The notes under the pieces are model-generated. The model was not told where the DNA came from. It saw only the letters and a program-made list of their open reading frames with translations, and ran no database searches. A stretch of 52,159 nt of DNA from Candidatus Parcubacteria bacterium. GTDB lineage: Bacteria > Patescibacteriota > Minisyncoccia > Phycocordibacterales > UBA2100. Below are positions 24,729-34,033 of the stretch, piece after piece. The translations under genes and the position numbers were made by a program. The DNA lies in NCBI GenBank assembly GCA_003599175.1, contig QZIY01000020.1:1-52159 (forward strand). Direction: 5' to 3'. Positions within the stretch are counted from its first letter, which is position 1, and every line of letters begins with the position of its first letter.

Positions 24729-26477
24729 ATGCAGCTTTTTAAAACGTTGATGTCGCAGTATCGATACCACATGGCGCTCTTGATTGTGCTTGGCTTTCTC
24801 TCCGGTGTGCTTGAAGGTCTCGGAATTACCGCCATCATTCCACTTTTTTCCTATCTTTTAGGGCAAGATGTTCCGGTCGGTAATAAAATAGTAAGCACCA
24901 TCGTCGGATTGTTTGACTACTTGCCGATTGCATATAGCCCAGTATCACTTCTTCTTTTCGTCATTGTGCTCTTTATCGTGCGCGCACTCGTTATGGTCGC
25001 TTTTTTTTATCTGCGCTCGCGCGTGTCTTCGAGCTATATGGTGCGTACCATGAACGATTTATGGAACAAAGTTCTTCATGCGAAGTGGGGTTTCTTACTA
25101 CACCAGCGGCTCGGTACGATCGATGTCACCATTTCGCGCGATGTGCGCAACGGTCAGTCGCTCCTTGAAAATATCTCGCAAGCCGTGCTCGTATTCACGA
25201 ACCTTATCATTTACATTTCGCTTGCAGTCTATATATCTCCTGCCATAACGCTTGCCACCGCCGTCGCCGGGACGCTCATGCTTTTCGTGTTACGGCCAAT
25301 CCGCAAGCGGATCAAGAAAAATTCTCGCGCCTTAAGCGGTATGGAGAAAGACATGTCGCACTTCCTCAATGAACATACACTCGGTCTCAAAGCTGTAAAA
25401 TCCGCCGCTGTGGAATCCGCCGTATATCGCGCAGGCCTCACATGGTTTGACGCATTTAAGCAACTTTTGATCAAATCTGTCTTTTTTGGCGCTGTCAGTT
25501 CGGCGTTTACCCAACCAGTCGCGCTCATATTTATGACCATCGTCTTTCTCTTCTTCTACGGCAAGGGCACACTCGAGCTCGGTACGTTTATCGCGCTCAT
25601 CTATCTCATTCAAAAGATTTTCGCCTACGTGGAATCGGGACAAGTTGCGCTGCATAGCATTCAGGATCGTCTCCCGTACGCAGAGCATGCTGCAGAATTT
25701 GCTCATACATTAGCGACAGAGGCGGAGCCAGATGATGGCGCACGACGTTTCGGCTTCCAGCGTGCAATTGAGTTTTCACATGTCGGGTTTTCATACACGG
25801 GAGAGAAAAAAGTGCTCGATGATGCTTCGTTCAGTATCGTGAAAGGGTCGCTCACGGGACTCATCGGGCCTTCGGGAAGTGGTAAAACATCGATTGCTGA
25901 TCTTCTCTTGCGTCTTTTTGAGCCGACGTCTGGCATCATATCGATAGACGGAGAAGATATTCGTTCATTTGATATTTCTGATTGGCGCCGCAGCATTGGC
26001 TATGTATCGCAAGACATGTTCCTCCTTAACGATACGGTTGCGGCAAACATCCGCTTCTATAACTCCGAGATGAGTGATGAAAATGTTCGTGAAGCAGCAC
26101 GATTTGCCAATTGCACTGAATTCATAGAAAAACTACCGCAAAAGTTTGAGACCGTTATCGGCGAACGGGGGATCATGCTCTCGCTGGGACAGCGGCAGCG
26201 CATAATACTCGCGCGCGTGCTTGCGCGAAAACCGGAAATATTGATCCTCGATGAAGCGACGAGCGCGCTCGATAACGAATCGGAGCGTCTTGTGCAAGAG
26301 GCGATTGAGGGTTTGAAACAGAACATTACGATTTTCATCATCGCGCACCGGCTCTCGACCGTTAGAGGCGTCGATATGCTTCTCGTTTTGCAAAACGGCC
26401 GGCTCGAAGAGAGGGGAACACCGCAGGAGTTGCTTGCAAATCCCGATTCCTATTTTTCACGGATGTACAAAAAATAA
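24729..26477 (+). CDS. ABC exporter, lipid-linked oligosaccharide flippase type
   Basis: 582-residue half-transporter with a six-helix membrane domain followed by an ATPase domain, like MsbA and PglK. The ATPase has Walker A GPSGSGKTSIADLL, Q-loop region YVSQDMFLLND, signature LSLGQRQRI (LSLGQ rather than the usual LSGGQ), Walker B ILILDEATSALD and the switch histidine in IIAHRLSTV. In this locus it is the natural candidate to flip the lipid-linked glycan across the membrane. No Wzx-type flippase is seen. The start follows a TATAGT element; the track start at 24705 would lie upstream of it. Confidence 0.9.
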   Translation: MQLFKTLMSQYRYHMALLIVLGFLSGVLEGLGITAIIPLFSYLLGQDVPVGNKIVSTIVGLFDYLPIAYSPVSLLLFVIVLFIVRALVMVAFFYLRSRVSSSYMVRTMNDLWNKVLHAKWGFLLHQRLGTIDVTISRDVRNGQSLLENISQAVLVFTNLIIYISLAVYISPAITLATAVAGTLMLFVLRPIRKRIKKNSRALSGMEKDMSHFLNEHTLGLKAVKSAAVESAVYRAGLTWFDAFKQLLIKSVFFGAVSSAFTQPVALIFMTIVFLFFYGKGTLELGTFIALIYLIQKIFAYVESGQVALHSIQDRLPYAEHAAEFAHTLATEAEPDDGARRFGFQRAIEFSHVGFSYTGEKKVLDDASFSIVKGSLTGLIGPSGSGKTSIADLLLRLFEPTSGIISIDGEDIRSFDISDWRRSIGYVSQDMFLLNDTVAANIRFYNSEMSDENVREAARFANCTEFIEKLPQKFETVIGERGIMLSLGQRQRIILARVLARKPEILILDEATSALDNESERLVQEAIEGLKQNITIFIIAHRLSTVRGVDMLLVLQNGRLEERGTPQELLANPDSYFSRMYKK

Positions 26478-26530
26478 CTTTCAGTATCGCATAGTGTATA
26501 CAGTACACATATAAGGTATCATTACATTGT

Positions 26531-26857
26531 ATGGATCTTGCGATGTCACTCGGTTGGCTTGCCACGTTTCTTTTTACAATCTGCTATGTGCCGCAGATTA
26601 TCAAGACTGTGAAAACACAGTCGGTGAGCGGTCTTAGTTTTTGGCTTCTTTTTATACAATTCATCGCCAACATAGTCGCATTTTGTTATGCAACGCTCAT
26701 CGCGCAGCCCCCGCTTCAAATCAAGTATATACTCGCGCTCTTTTTTCTTCTGATATGTATGGGCGTATATATTCGTGTGTATCGAAAAAATCCACCGCAG
26801 CGACAAATCTCATCGGCAGAATCGCTTCCCGATGCACCCGATCAAGTGGCCCTCTAA
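26531..26857 (+). CDS. SemiSWEET (PQ-loop) sugar transporter
   Basis: 108-residue membrane protein with three predicted helices and a cytoplasmic tail. FTICYVPQIIKTVKTQSVSG contains the PQ-loop motif of SemiSWEETs, which work as dimers to pass sugars down a gradient. A TATCAT sequence ends eight nt before the ATG. It could import sugar for the glycan pathway (inference). Its TAA overlaps the stop codon of the convergent cysC within the shared CTAA. Confidence 0.85.
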   Translation: MDLAMSLGWLATFLFTICYVPQIIKTVKTQSVSGLSFWLLFIQFIANIVAFCYATLIAQPPLQIKYILALFFLLICMGVYIRVYRKNPPQRQISSAESLPDAPDQVAL

Positions 26858-27375
26858 ATCAGTTTCTTCGCTCGCATTTCAGTCCAGAGCTTTTCGATAC
26901 TTTTATGCACGCTTGTTTCAGCCGAAATTCTGATATCTGGTCGCTCCGGTCGCTCGTACGGGCGATTGTCGCTCATACCGATGATCTCCATCTCACCCCT
27001 TTTCCCTTTTGCGTACAATCCCTTCACGTCGCGCTCGATACAAATGGAAAGCGGTGTATCTACAAAAACTTCAATATATTGATCACCTAAAAGAGCTCTC
27101 GAGTTTGCGCGATCTTCCGCATAAGGTGAAATCGCTGAAACAAGCACGAAATCATTGTCCGCGCTTTGTTTGAGTGCAAGTTCTGCGAGAAGGCGATTAT
27201 TCTTGCGTATATCGTCGCGCGAGAATCCGAGCGGTGTTGCATGTTTTTCACGGACATCATCGCCGTCGACGAGGCTAACGATTTTACGCGACGCTTCCAG
27301 TCGCGTTTTGAGCGCGCGGGCGAGCGTGGTTTTACCTGAACCAGACAGACCAGTGAACCACAAGATCCGACTCAT
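26854..27375 (-). CDS. cysC: adenylyl-sulfate kinase
   Basis: Phosphorylates APS to PAPS, the universal sulfate donor. The 173-residue protein has Walker A FTGLSGSGKTTLARAL, the substrate segment VDGDDVREKH, LGFSRDDIRKNNR, SAISPYAEDR and KGLYAKGKRGEM, all in normal order. The ATG at 27375 lies four nt after the stop of the upstream fusion gene, so the two steps of sulfate activation are encoded together. The PAPS formed could feed the sulfotransferase at 29731 and perhaps the CysH protein at 39039. Confidence 0.93.
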   Translation of the reverse strand: MSRILWFTGLSGSGKTTLARALKTRLEASRKIVSLVDGDDVREKHATPLGFSRDDIRKNNRLLAELALKQSADNDFVLVSAISPYAEDRANSRALLGDQYIEVFVDTPLSICIERDVKGLYAKGKRGEMEIIGMSDNRPYERPERPDIRISAETSVHKSIEKLWTEMRAKKLI

Positions 27376-27379
27376 AGTT

Positions 27380-29638
27380 TTATTCGACAAATACTTTTTT
27401 GCCGCGCTTGATCATGTCGATGATTGCTGAGGAAATTTCCGGACGCATAAACCATGCAGGTGGTTTTTTACCTGCAAGAAGCATCGCACGTACTTGTGTG
27501 CCACTGATGTTCAGTTTTTCGCTTTCTTTGTGTCTTAATCGCTGTTCGCCTTCGTGAATATGTTTTTTTTCCTTGGACGAATAAAATACTTGATTGAAAC
27601 GCACTGGAGATATATTGAGGTCGGGAAAACGATCGAAAATTTCGTGCGCTGCTGCCGGAGGATAGAACGACCCGATACCTGTATGATCTCGTCCGACGAT
27701 AAAATGACTGCAGCCGAAATTTTGACGGCACAGAGCAGTAAAAAGTGCTTCGCGCGGACCAGCGTAGCGTGAATAACTCGCGAAGGTCCCGAGTATAGCG
27801 CGTCCTTTGGGGTAGAATTGTTCACTCATGAGTGCATACGCAGCGATGATGGCCTCGGCCTCAAAATCACCTTTTTTCTTTTTGCCAATAACAGGATGAA
27901 TAAAAAGTCCATCTGCCGAAGAACGGCGAAGCGCTTCGAGCTGAATAAATTCGTGCCCACGATGAATTGCGTTCCTCGTGTGAAATGCAACGATCCGTGA
28001 CCATCCTCGTTCTGCAAATAAGCGTCGTGTCTGCCGCGGCGTGAGCTCGTATTTTTTGGTCGGCGAATCATATCGTCTGTAGAGTGTCACCGTGCCGCCT
28101 AAAAAGACAGGCCTCATCGCCAGTACCATGGCGACACCCGGGTGTGAGGGGTCAGTTGTCCCGTACACATGCTGCGCGAAATCTTTTTTATCGTACGCAT
28201 ATTTTTCTTTCAGATGGAGCACGGCTACAACGGTTCCTTTCTTGTTTTTGAGCGCGATATCAGATCCTTCTGTAAGACGCGCCGCTTCTTCGGTACTGAC
28301 ATCAAGTACAATCGGCATCGGCCATATGGCACCGCTTGGCATCCGCATATGCTTGAGCACAGAATCCAATTCTTTGTGCGTAAGAAAACCTTCGAGCGGA
28401 CTGAAGGTGCCGATGGCGATTTGCTCAATATCCATATGCTGTTCATCGGTAATCTGTATCGATTGCAATTTCCCATCGGGGGTGAGACCAAATGCAGCTT
28501 GCCGATCCACAAGCGTGCCACCATTAGGGGGAATGAGCATCTCGCCCGGATTACTGGTATGCAGATAGTTTGCCTTGTCGAGTGTGACGACGTATCGAGG
28601 ACGTGGTCGCGCATCTTCTGGCACGCTCTCTGCTTGATGAATCAATTTATTCAGCGTGTTAACCACCTCAATCGGATAGTCGCCGATCGCTGTTTCCGCT
28701 GCAAGTGTAACGCCGAAGGCGCCATCGAGGATCGTCTGCACCGTGTCATGTACCTCGGCGCGCGTAGGACTTTGTTTATGTACCATTGACTCAAGAAAAT
28801 TCGTCGCGACGAAGACTCCCTTGTTTTTTTTGCGCGCTCGGTCGATGATGATTTTTTGCGCAAAGGGGATTTTCTCGATCGGTACCTCGCGGCTCAAATC
28901 GCCGCGGTCGATCAGAAGGTAGTCAGATTTTTCTATGATCGCATCGAGTTGCTCGAGTGCTTCTGTGCACTCGATCTTCGAAATGATTTTCATGCGGCTC
29001 TTTGTCCGCTTTCGCACGAGATCCACTGCTTCTGGCGATCGCACGAACGAAACAGCAATGTGATCGACGCCTTCTTTGAGCGCTATTGCGATCGCATCTT
29101 CGTCTTTTGGTGAGAGTGTCGGAAGTTCAAAATTTTTTTTGGATGCCGTGTCGATGACAACACCTTTGTTGGCTCCCATGATGCCACCGGATAGTACCGT
29201 TGATACCACATACCCCTTCTGTGCGAGCATCGAAGTCTCGGTCACGCGCAGGACTACAGAATTGAAATCGATATATACGAGATCACCTTCAGCCAACTGT
29301 GGTACGATGGATTCAGGTTTGAGACAGATGCGTGTACTGTTGCCCCGAATCTGCTTTTGATAAATTTTGATCCTCGCGCCTTCCTCTAAGCGGATCTCGC
29401 CTCGTTCGTTTGCCCCGTTGCGCACCTGCGACCCTTCAGTATCCAATATGAAAGGTATGCCTACGTCGCGCGCAAGTTTCATAAAATAACCCTGATCTGC
29501 AATGCTTGAGTGCGACATATTGACACGCACGAAACCGACGCCCCGGTCTTTGAGCGCACGTAGATGATCTTTGGTATGAGTCGATGGCCCCAGCGTCACC
29601 ACGATCTTGGTTTTCTTGGGAGTCGGTCTGATTTTCAT
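27380..29638 (-). CDS. pyruvate kinase-ATP sulfurylase fusion
   Basis: 752-residue protein joining two enzymes in one frame. Residues 1 to about 345 are a pyruvate kinase barrel plus B domain: TKIVVTLGPST, FVRVNMSHSS, LDTEG, KIISKIE, DRGDLS, VATNFLESM and PTRAEVHDTVQTILDG. The catalytic Arg38, Asn40, Asp66, Thr67, Lys221, Glu223, Asp247 and Thr279 are all kept, while the regulatory C-terminal domain is missing. Residues about 350-752 are sulfate adenylyltransferase: PPNGGTLVDRQ, HTRNAIHRGHE (HxxH nucleotide site, with Ala for the usual Pro) and VGRDHTGIG. It lies upstream of cysC. The kinase could regenerate ATP for sulfate activation (inference). Confidence 0.9.
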   Translation of the reverse strand: MKIRPTPKKTKIVVTLGPSTHTKDHLRALKDRGVGFVRVNMSHSSIADQGYFMKLARDVGIPFILDTEGSQVRNGANERGEIRLEEGARIKIYQKQIRGNSTRICLKPESIVPQLAEGDLVYIDFNSVVLRVTETSMLAQKGYVVSTVLSGGIMGANKGVVIDTASKKNFELPTLSPKDEDAIAIALKEGVDHIAVSFVRSPEAVDLVRKRTKSRMKIISKIECTEALEQLDAIIEKSDYLLIDRGDLSREVPIEKIPFAQKIIIDRARKKNKGVFVATNFLESMVHKQSPTRAEVHDTVQTILDGAFGVTLAAETAIGDYPIEVVNTLNKLIHQAESVPEDARPRPRYVVTLDKANYLHTSNPGEMLIPPNGGTLVDRQAAFGLTPDGKLQSIQITDEQHMDIEQIAIGTFSPLEGFLTHKELDSVLKHMRMPSGAIWPMPIVLDVSTEEAARLTEGSDIALKNKKGTVVAVLHLKEKYAYDKKDFAQHVYGTTDPSHPGVAMVLAMRPVFLGGTVTLYRRYDSPTKKYELTPRQTRRLFAERGWSRIVAFHTRNAIHRGHEFIQLEALRRSSADGLFIHPVIGKKKKGDFEAEAIIAAYALMSEQFYPKGRAILGTFASYSRYAGPREALFTALCRQNFGCSHFIVGRDHTGIGSFYPPAAAHEIFDRFPDLNISPVRFNQVFYSSKEKKHIHEGEQRLRHKESEKLNISGTQVRAMLLAGKKPPAWFMRPEISSAIIDMIKRGKKVFVE

Positions 29639-29712
29639 ACGAGATGCATGAAGGGGAGGTTTTTGTCCCGGACATCGAGGAATATACTATTATTGGAGAC
29701 ACGCGTCTACGG

Positions 29713-29718
29713 TATGAT
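29713..29718 (+). promoter_or_regulatory. -10 hexamer TATGAT before the sulfotransferase
   Basis: TATGAT lies 12 nt before the ATG at 29731 in the divergent gap with the fusion gene. The -35 is unclear. Confidence 0.35.
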
Positions 29719-29730
29719 ACAGTCCCGTGT

Positions 29731-30585
29731 ATGCGCCGCCTCATTTTTTTTCACCTTGCGAAAACGGGAGGAATCACCCTGCGACGTATCGCTGAGCGCC
29801 ACCTTCCCGAGGGTTACGCGTTCTACAATCTCTCGCTCAATCAAGCCGACAGCAAGGAGCTTGAGGAATTTCGAGCGCTACCCGAAACTAAAAAAGAGAA
29901 GATTGCCGTCCTTGCAGGCCACATGCCTTTTGGCATGGATAAAGAGTTGAGCGGGCCGTCAGATTACATCACGATGCTCCGAAACCCGCTCGACATCGTC
30001 GTATCGGAGTATTATTACCTGCACAACAGTCCGCTTAAAGATTGGCACCGCGCGATCGCGGATTTCAAGGCGATGAGTCTCGGTGATTTCGCACGGAGCG
30101 GATTCAATATAACGACGAACCATCAGACGCGCGTTCTTGCCAGAATATGGTCCACTTTTTTGGAACGATCCGTTCCCGTCGATGAAGCGGCATTTTCACG
30201 GGCGAAAGAATCCCTTCGGCGTGACTTTCTCTGCGTTGGCATCACGGAGCGTTTCGACGAGTCGCTCTTGGTCATGAAAAGGCGGCTCGGGTGGCGTAGT
30301 ATTTATTATTTTAGAGAAAACAAAACGCCGGGACGCAGGCCAACTAAAAGTATCGCACCGGGAGATCGTGATGCTATTCTTGAGCGCAATCATATTGACC
30401 TTGCACTATGGAAGTTTGCGAATGAGCTTTTGGATAAGGAAATCGAAGATTATGGGCCAAATTTTATGCGTGATTTGCGCCATTTTCAGCGGCGTAATTT
30501 TTGGTACCAGAAAGCGCGTCGTGTCGCCCTCTTGGCACGTGGTTTGATGTTCCGCCTTAAGAAACTTACGCACCTGCATGCTTGA
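29731..30585 (+). CDS. PAPS-dependent sulfotransferase
   Basis: 284-residue sulfotransferase of the family that includes heparan sulfate 2-O-sulfotransferase. FFHLAKTGGITLRRIAERH is the 5'-phosphosulfate loop and MLRNPLDIVVSEYYY the 3'-phosphate site (R-N-P and S). It would transfer sulfate from PAPS to a sugar hydroxyl or amine of the glycan. It is divergent from the PAPS-making genes. The start at 29731 fits the family N-terminus; the track start at 29644 adds 29 unrelated residues. Its stop overlaps the next gene by eight nt. Confidence 0.88.
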   Translation: MRRLIFFHLAKTGGITLRRIAERHLPEGYAFYNLSLNQADSKELEEFRALPETKKEKIAVLAGHMPFGMDKELSGPSDYITMLRNPLDIVVSEYYYLHNSPLKDWHRAIADFKAMSLGDFARSGFNITTNHQTRVLARIWSTFLERSVPVDEAAFSRAKESLRRDFLCVGITERFDESLLVMKRRLGWRSIYYFRENKTPGRRPTKSIAPGDRDAILERNHIDLALWKFANELLDKEIEDYGPNFMRDLRHFQRRNFWYQKARRVALLARGLMFRLKKLTHLHA

Positions 30586-31300
30586 AGCATCACTCTGGGG
30601 CTTGCGCTATGTGAGGATGATCACTGAAACACCCGGCGTTTCGTCGATGGAGCGGCTGAAGCGGCGCTATGCATTCATTCACATTGTCTCGTTCACTCCC
30701 TCCTCTTTGCCGGGATTTTCCGAAACGGTAAAAAAGACGCCTCTCATTCGGCTCGATCGTCCCATTGAGGATATATTTGCCGCGTTCAATGACACGACTC
30801 GTAATGAAATTCGACGTACGGAAAAGATGCCAGAGCTCTCATTCGTGCACGGTGAACGTCATAGAGGAGATGCGTATTCGCTCTATCGAGCGTTTGAGCA
30901 TGCTCAGGGTCGCACGCCCAAACCAAAAAACGAAATCACCAGGAGTCTTCTGTTCACTGCATATTGGAAGGAAGAGTTGATTGCGACGGCGATTTGTTTT
31001 GAAGACGGTGGTTGGGTTCGTCTCTCGCATCTTGCGTCGCGTCGGCTCACGAATACTAAAGAATACTCGCATGCCATCATTGCGTATGCGTCGCGACGCT
31101 TGATGTACGAGATTTGCCGTTGGGGCAAGCAGCACGAGAAGCATTCATTCGATCTTGGCATCATCAACCTCTCCGATCCGTCGAAAAAGGGAATTGCGCA
31201 ATTCAAACAGTCCTTTGGCGGTCTGATCGTCGATACGTACATCTATCGCTGGAAGAGTCCGTTATTTCGCTTTGTGACGAGGTTGTGGTATCTCGATTAG
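30578..31300 (+). CDS. GNAT/FemAB-like acyltransferase
   Basis: 240-residue protein with a GNAT-like fold. IEDIFAAFNDTTRNEIRRTEK and the later KKGIAQFKQSFGG, followed by YIYRWKSPLF, resemble FemAB/Acetyltransf_6 proteins that attach acyl or aminoacyl groups. There is no signal peptide. It overlaps the sulfotransferase gene and probably modifies the same glycan (inference). The substrate is unknown. Confidence 0.65.
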   Translation: MLEASLWGLRYVRMITETPGVSSMERLKRRYAFIHIVSFTPSSLPGFSETVKKTPLIRLDRPIEDIFAAFNDTTRNEIRRTEKMPELSFVHGERHRGDAYSLYRAFEHAQGRTPKPKNEITRSLLFTAYWKEELIATAICFEDGGWVRLSHLASRRLTNTKEYSHAIIAYASRRLMYEICRWGKQHEKHSFDLGIINLSDPSKKGIAQFKQSFGGLIVDTYIYRWKSPLFRFVTRLWYLD

Positions 31301-31303
31301 CAT

Positions 31304-32665
31304 ATGAACATTTGCCTTTTCGGACACAGCTGGCATACGCTCACGCCTTACGAACCGCTGGTTAATCTTCTACGCGATCGTGGAATCACCTTTGAGATGC
31401 TCGTGTTGGCACCGCCCACGAGCGCATATTTTCAATCGCTCGAGGAATTTCAAAGACGTTTTCCGCAATTATCGGGATGGGAAAGAGGCGTATACTCGAC
31501 GCGCATCTTCGCGGTAATTCTCCGGATTCCTCTCATTGGTCCGCTCTTTGCCGCACTCCTGTTTCTTTTCATTGTGAGACGACGGTTTGCGCAGGCAAGA
31601 TACGATTGCATTGTCGTAAGCGGAGATCGCGGACTTTTTATCAACGTTATCTTGATCCGCGCCGCGAAGGCCGCAGGTGTCCCGGTTCTTTTGTACCCAC
31701 AAGAAGCATTTCAATCACATGATATGGACGCAAAGATTAAATCTGGAGCCGTCGCTCGTGCGACTGTGATGCGCACATTCGTGCGTCGTCTCACAACTGC
31801 GCTCTATAGTGCGAATTTCTCTCTCGTTGAGGGAGCGCCTTCATACAACTACGTGCCGAGCTATCTTTTGCCATTTGCGCTGTGGAATCGTATTGATACG
31901 CTCTTGCCGATTGATCCCTTCGTCCGCGGGACCAACCCAAACCTCTCAGCGGTGGCGGTCAATTCATCGGATCAAGGCGAAGAAATCAGACGAACACTCG
32001 GAGAGAACAACCGCTTTTTTGTAACTGGTTTCCCGGCATTTGATGCGGTAATGAAGCAACTTCGGATGCGCGATCAGACCCGGACCGATCTTCTGCACAT
32101 TCGCCCCAATCAGCGCGTGCTTCTTATCATTGGCACGCACCTGACCGAAAATTATGCTCCCCATGAATTTCCCGCCGCGTATCAGGAGATCGCTCGTATC
32201 TTTCGCCTACTGGTTGACGAATTACCGTCGGACGTGCTCATTGTGTACAAAAAACACCCACATCGCGAGATTCTCCAAGATATTCTCGCAATCGATCCAG
32301 CGTTGTCTGAGCGGATGCGCATTATTGGACGCGAGGCAGATACGTATCAGCTTGTTGGAGCCGCCGATGCAATCTTTATGTTTGCTTCCTCGGTTATTGG
32401 GTCTGCCATCGCAACAGATGCTCGCATCTGGCTCTATCATCTACCCAACCTGCGCGGGTTCGATGAATTTTATCACCCTTATCATTCACCGCCGCGACTC
32501 AACACTCGTGACGAACTACACAAGGTTTTGCCGCACTTTTTTGATCCACTATCGGAGGAGGAGAAAAAAGGGCGTGATATTGATCGTAGACATAACGGCA
32601 TTTATGATGGTCGCAATACCGAACGCATCTACGAGGCGATCTGTACAGTTGCTCGCACGTCATGA
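31304..32665 (+). CDS. GT-B-like surface polysaccharide protein
   Basis: 453 residues with the feel of a GT-B or UDP-GlcNAc-2-epimerase-like fold rather than classical GT4. An internal hydrophobic stretch (IPLIGPLFAALLFLFIV) lies near residues 75-91. LIIGTHLTENYAPHEFPAAY and VYKKHPHREI in the C-terminal half recall the HP-containing donor sites of CDP-glycerol or capsule transferases. It precedes a second protein of similar architecture. I do not recognise a precise family; a glycosyl- or glycerophosphotransferase is most likely. Confidence 0.6.
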   Translation: MNICLFGHSWHTLTPYEPLVNLLRDRGITFEMLVLAPPTSAYFQSLEEFQRRFPQLSGWERGVYSTRIFAVILRIPLIGPLFAALLFLFIVRRRFAQARYDCIVVSGDRGLFINVILIRAAKAAGVPVLLYPQEAFQSHDMDAKIKSGAVARATVMRTFVRRLTTALYSANFSLVEGAPSYNYVPSYLLPFALWNRIDTLLPIDPFVRGTNPNLSAVAVNSSDQGEEIRRTLGENNRFFVTGFPAFDAVMKQLRMRDQTRTDLLHIRPNQRVLLIIGTHLTENYAPHEFPAAYQEIARIFRLLVDELPSDVLIVYKKHPHREILQDILAIDPALSERMRIIGREADTYQLVGAADAIFMFASSVIGSAIATDARIWLYHLPNLRGFDEFYHPYHSPPRLNTRDELHKVLPHFFDPLSEEEKKGRDIDRRHNGIYDGRNTERIYEAICTVARTS

Positions 32666-34032
32666 AAACCATCCTTTTCAATATTGACGAAGGCACCATG
32701 TCATACGCGCTTCTGCGCACGGGTTTTTTGAAGCGGATGGAGCGGGAGTCAACGATACGGCTCGTCGCGGTCGTACCTTCAAACAAGCTTGATTATTATC
32801 GCGAATCGTTCCGCACGATTCGCAATATCGAATTCACGACCGTGCCGTCGAATAGCTATCAAACAGTTGAAATTTTTTGGGACAATCTGTTTCGTCAAAA
32901 CATTCCAACGCGCACCAAGTCAAATCACCAGTGGCACTCATTTTATACGAACGGGAGTCTGATCTTTCGAAGCGTTCGACTCGTGGGAGTACGAACTTTG
33001 TGGCTCCTGGGACATCTATCGCTCTGGCGGCGTTTCTTGCGCTTTCTCTACGGTTTTACGCCGCATCGCGCATTTGACGCGGTGTTCGACAAGTACAAAC
33101 CGGATCTCCTTTTTGCCACTACCATGTACAGCATGAGAGACCTTGGCCTTATGAAAGCGGCTCGTGCGCATGGCGTCGCGATCGTCGGCATGGTCAAAAC
33201 ATGGGATAGTATTACGACGAAGTTTTTCATGCCGATCGCACCCGATTACATGATCGCCCATAATGAAATCATCAAGTCAGAAGCGGTGAAGTATCTTGAT
33301 TTTCCGGCCAGCAAAATTTTCGTGAGCGGTATTCCGCGGTTCGATTTTTATTTCAATGCAGACATCATACGGCGGCGCGCAGATTTTCTCGCGCAGCTCG
33401 GCTTACAATCCGATGACAAATATATCCTTTTCGCGGGAGACGCGCTGCATCAATATCCGGATCAATGCGAATTCATTGATTTTCTGGATCACACTATTAC
33501 AAAGGATCATTTTTTTGATGGATATACCATTCTGTACCGGCCGCATCCGCATTACGGCAAATGCGAAGGTGGCAGGGCGCGCTGGAAACGTGTCAAAGAG
33601 CAGCAACCCGCGACACGGGTAACAGAGGGGAGAGCTGCATGGGAGTTTGAAGAAAGCGACATCGCACTCATCAACAACACCATCTATCATGCCGCGGCTA
33701 TCTTGATGTTTGCCTCTACGATTGGTATCGAGACGGCACTCTATGATCGGCCCACGATTGGCGTTGCTTTTGATATGACGCCCGAACCAAACTATTATCT
33801 TTCCAATCGCCGCTACTATGACAGCGATCATTATCAAATACTCGACAAAAGCGGTGGCATTCCGCGCGCGCAGAGTCGCGAAGAAGTGATTGCGCTCCTC
33901 AAGGAAGCGATCGCGGAACCACACAAATACGCGGCGGGTAGAAAGCTGATCGTCGACAAAATGCTCGGATTCACCGACGGTCATTCCGCGGAGCGCATCG
34001 CACAGTTTCTCATTGACAAACTGAATCAGTAA
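32662..34032 (+). CDS. GT-B-like polysaccharide transferase
   Basis: 456-residue cytoplasmic protein sharing an ATGA overlap with the preceding gene. The C-terminal half has YTILYRPHPHYGK and FASTIGIETALYDRPTIGVAF, the pattern of CDP-glycerol glycerophosphotransferase and capsule-type GT-B enzymes. The N-terminal half shows weak similarity only. Together with the protein before it, it may build or extend the sulfated glycan (inference). Donor unknown. Confidence 0.62.
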   Translation: MKTILFNIDEGTMSYALLRTGFLKRMERESTIRLVAVVPSNKLDYYRESFRTIRNIEFTTVPSNSYQTVEIFWDNLFRQNIPTRTKSNHQWHSFYTNGSLIFRSVRLVGVRTLWLLGHLSLWRRFLRFLYGFTPHRAFDAVFDKYKPDLLFATTMYSMRDLGLMKAARAHGVAIVGMVKTWDSITTKFFMPIAPDYMIAHNEIIKSEAVKYLDFPASKIFVSGIPRFDFYFNADIIRRRADFLAQLGLQSDDKYILFAGDALHQYPDQCEFIDFLDHTITKDHFFDGYTILYRPHPHYGKCEGGRARWKRVKEQQPATRVTEGRAAWEFEESDIALINNTIYHAAAILMFASTIGIETALYDRPTIGVAFDMTPEPNYYLSNRRYYDSDHYQILDKSGGIPRAQSREEVIALLKEAIAEPHKYAAGRKLIVDKMLGFTDGHSAERIAQFLIDKLNQ

Positions 34033-34033
34033 T

